Assembly (NCBI GenBank): GCA_012842495.1
Contig: DUSS01000004.1
Location: 124,001 to 188,000, forward strand
Length of the DNA stretch: 64,000 nucleotides
Source of the DNA: Candidatus Fermentithermobacillaceae bacterium
GTDB taxonomy: Bacteria > Bacillota > Sulfobacillia > Fermentithermobacillales > DUSS01
Direction: 5' to 3'
Position 1 is the first letter of the stretch. Each line of letters starts with the position of its first letter. The notes beneath the pieces are model-generated. The model was not told where the DNA came from, did not search any database, and saw only the letters and a program-made list of their open reading frames with translations. A program made the translations under genes and the position numbers. This document shows, piece by piece, positions 63,491-64,000 of this stretch.

Positions 63491-64000
63491 CTAGAAAGTA
63501 AAGTCAATTCTTACGGTAGCTCTTACGCTAAGGGTGCCTCCCTCTATGGGAGTAGTCATTCCCTCAATGCTTCTCAGAGGAGCACTACCGTAAGCTTCGT
63601 CCACGGTGGCCCATCCGTCCGATATCCTGTACACTCCCGTGATGACCACTCCGGCCGCTTTAGCCATCGTCTCCGCCTTGCTCCTGGCATTGGTCACGGC
63701 TTGCGCCAGTAGTTCGTTCTTAAGAGGCTCGGGATTCTGAAGCCCGAAAGATATACCGCCGATGTTAGTGGCGCCCGCTGCTACGGCCCTGTCGATAGCG
63801 TCTCCAATCCTCGCGATGTCCCTGATTTTCGCAACAACGGTGTTGTTGCACCGGTAGCCCACGAGCACCTGCTTCTCTTCGGGTTTTTCTCCCCGCCATT
63901 CGTACACCGGATAAAGGCTGAAGTTGGAAGTCTGGATATCCTCCCTGGCGATACCTATTCCCAGAAGCGCTTGAATAACCGCATCCATCGCCCGGGAGTT
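63491..64000 (-). CDS. SIMPL/DUF541-domain protein, partial at window edge
   Basis: The visible 169 residues are the C-terminal part; the frame stays open through 64000 (NSRAMDAVIQALLGIG), so the start lies outside. SIMPL-domain hallmarks are IQTSNFSLYPVYEWRGE, VGYRCNNTVVAKIRD, ARSKAETMAKAAGVVI and LSVRATVRIDFTF. SIMPL proteins are exported or surface-associated and of unclear function. A terminator follows at 63432-63470. Confidence 0.85.
   Translation of the reverse strand, partial: NSRAMDAVIQALLGIGIAREDIQTSNFSLYPVYEWRGEKPEEKQVLVGYRCNNTVVAKIRDIARIGDAIDRAVAAGATNIGGISFGLQNPEPLKNELLAQAVTNARSKAETMAKAAGVVITGVYRISDGWATVDEAYGSAPLRSIEGMTTPIEGGTLSVRATVRIDFTF

Overview
The window looks like a chromosomal segment of an anaerobic, probably spore-forming Bacillota (Firmicutes) with moderately high G+C (roughly 55-60% by eye). 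The evidence is AGGAGG-type ribosome binding sites with many GTG and TTG starts, a YtaF-like sporulation membrane protein, an FtsK/SpoIIIE translocase, a monoderm-type Tad pilus locus without an outer-membrane secretin, and an Ato-type short-chain fatty acid module. No rRNA, tRNA, CRISPR array, IS element or prophage was seen. The content is mostly ordinary core metabolism and envelope biology, with one decayed patch near 44.0-45.1 kb.

Layout. 0.1-2.1 kb: an ArsR-regulated cassette (arsR, an ArsP/UPF0718-type permease, a CPRC mini-thioredoxin) with its promoter embedded in a palindrome. 2.2-3.3 kb: a sugar nucleotidyltransferase. 3.5-8.0 kb, minus strand: atoE, CoA-transferase alpha and beta, thiolase, preceded by a near-consensus sigma-54 promoter. 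8.5-11.8 kb: an AtoC-type sigma-54 activator and an AtoS-type histidine kinase, so a complete sensor, activator, promoter and operon circuit is visible. 11.9-16.6 kb: three M14 metallocarboxypeptidase-family genes, one exported and two cytoplasmic paralogues. 16.7-21.6 kb: cobalamin adenosyltransferase, FtsK/SpoIIIE, an L,D-transpeptidase and UppP. 21.7-27.3 kb: Na/Pi symporter, M20 amidohydrolase, SPFH/NfeD pair, YtaF. 27.4-30.9 kb: a surface polysaccharide group (GT4 glycosyltransferase, O-antigen-ligase-like protein, DUF4330 protein). 31.1-37.8 kb: HD hydrolase, SfsA, crotonase, a large PEGA/beta-propeller lipoprotein and an NhaC antiporter. 38.0-42.5 kb: a two-gene ABC exporter and LeuS. 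42.8-45.1 kb: an unrecognised protein, then a three-part chimeric pseudogene. 45.3-51.5 kb: the Tad/Flp pilus operon, headed by a 51-codon gene. 52.0-54.0 kb: a two-gene SufC-SufB/D Fe-S assembly operon. 54.1-56.8 kb: rlmH, an NlpC/P60 lipoprotein, a small membrane protein. 57.0-63.1 kb: an oppABCDF-type peptide importer with a hairpin between oppA and oppB and palindromes upstream. The right edge holds a partial SIMPL-domain gene.

How the parts fit: peptide import (Opp), the M14 and M20 peptidases, the CoA-transferase/thiolase module with AtoE, and the crotonase suggest a heterotrophic anaerobe that uses peptides and short-chain acids. Items most worth a second look are the 51-aa gene translationally coupled to cpaB, the face-to-face promoters between the tad and suf operons, the AtoS homologue that lacks its N-terminal membrane anchor, the chimeric pseudogene joined at apparent microhomology, and several perfect palindromes in promoter regions. 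I did not find a clearly unprecedented multi-gene system.
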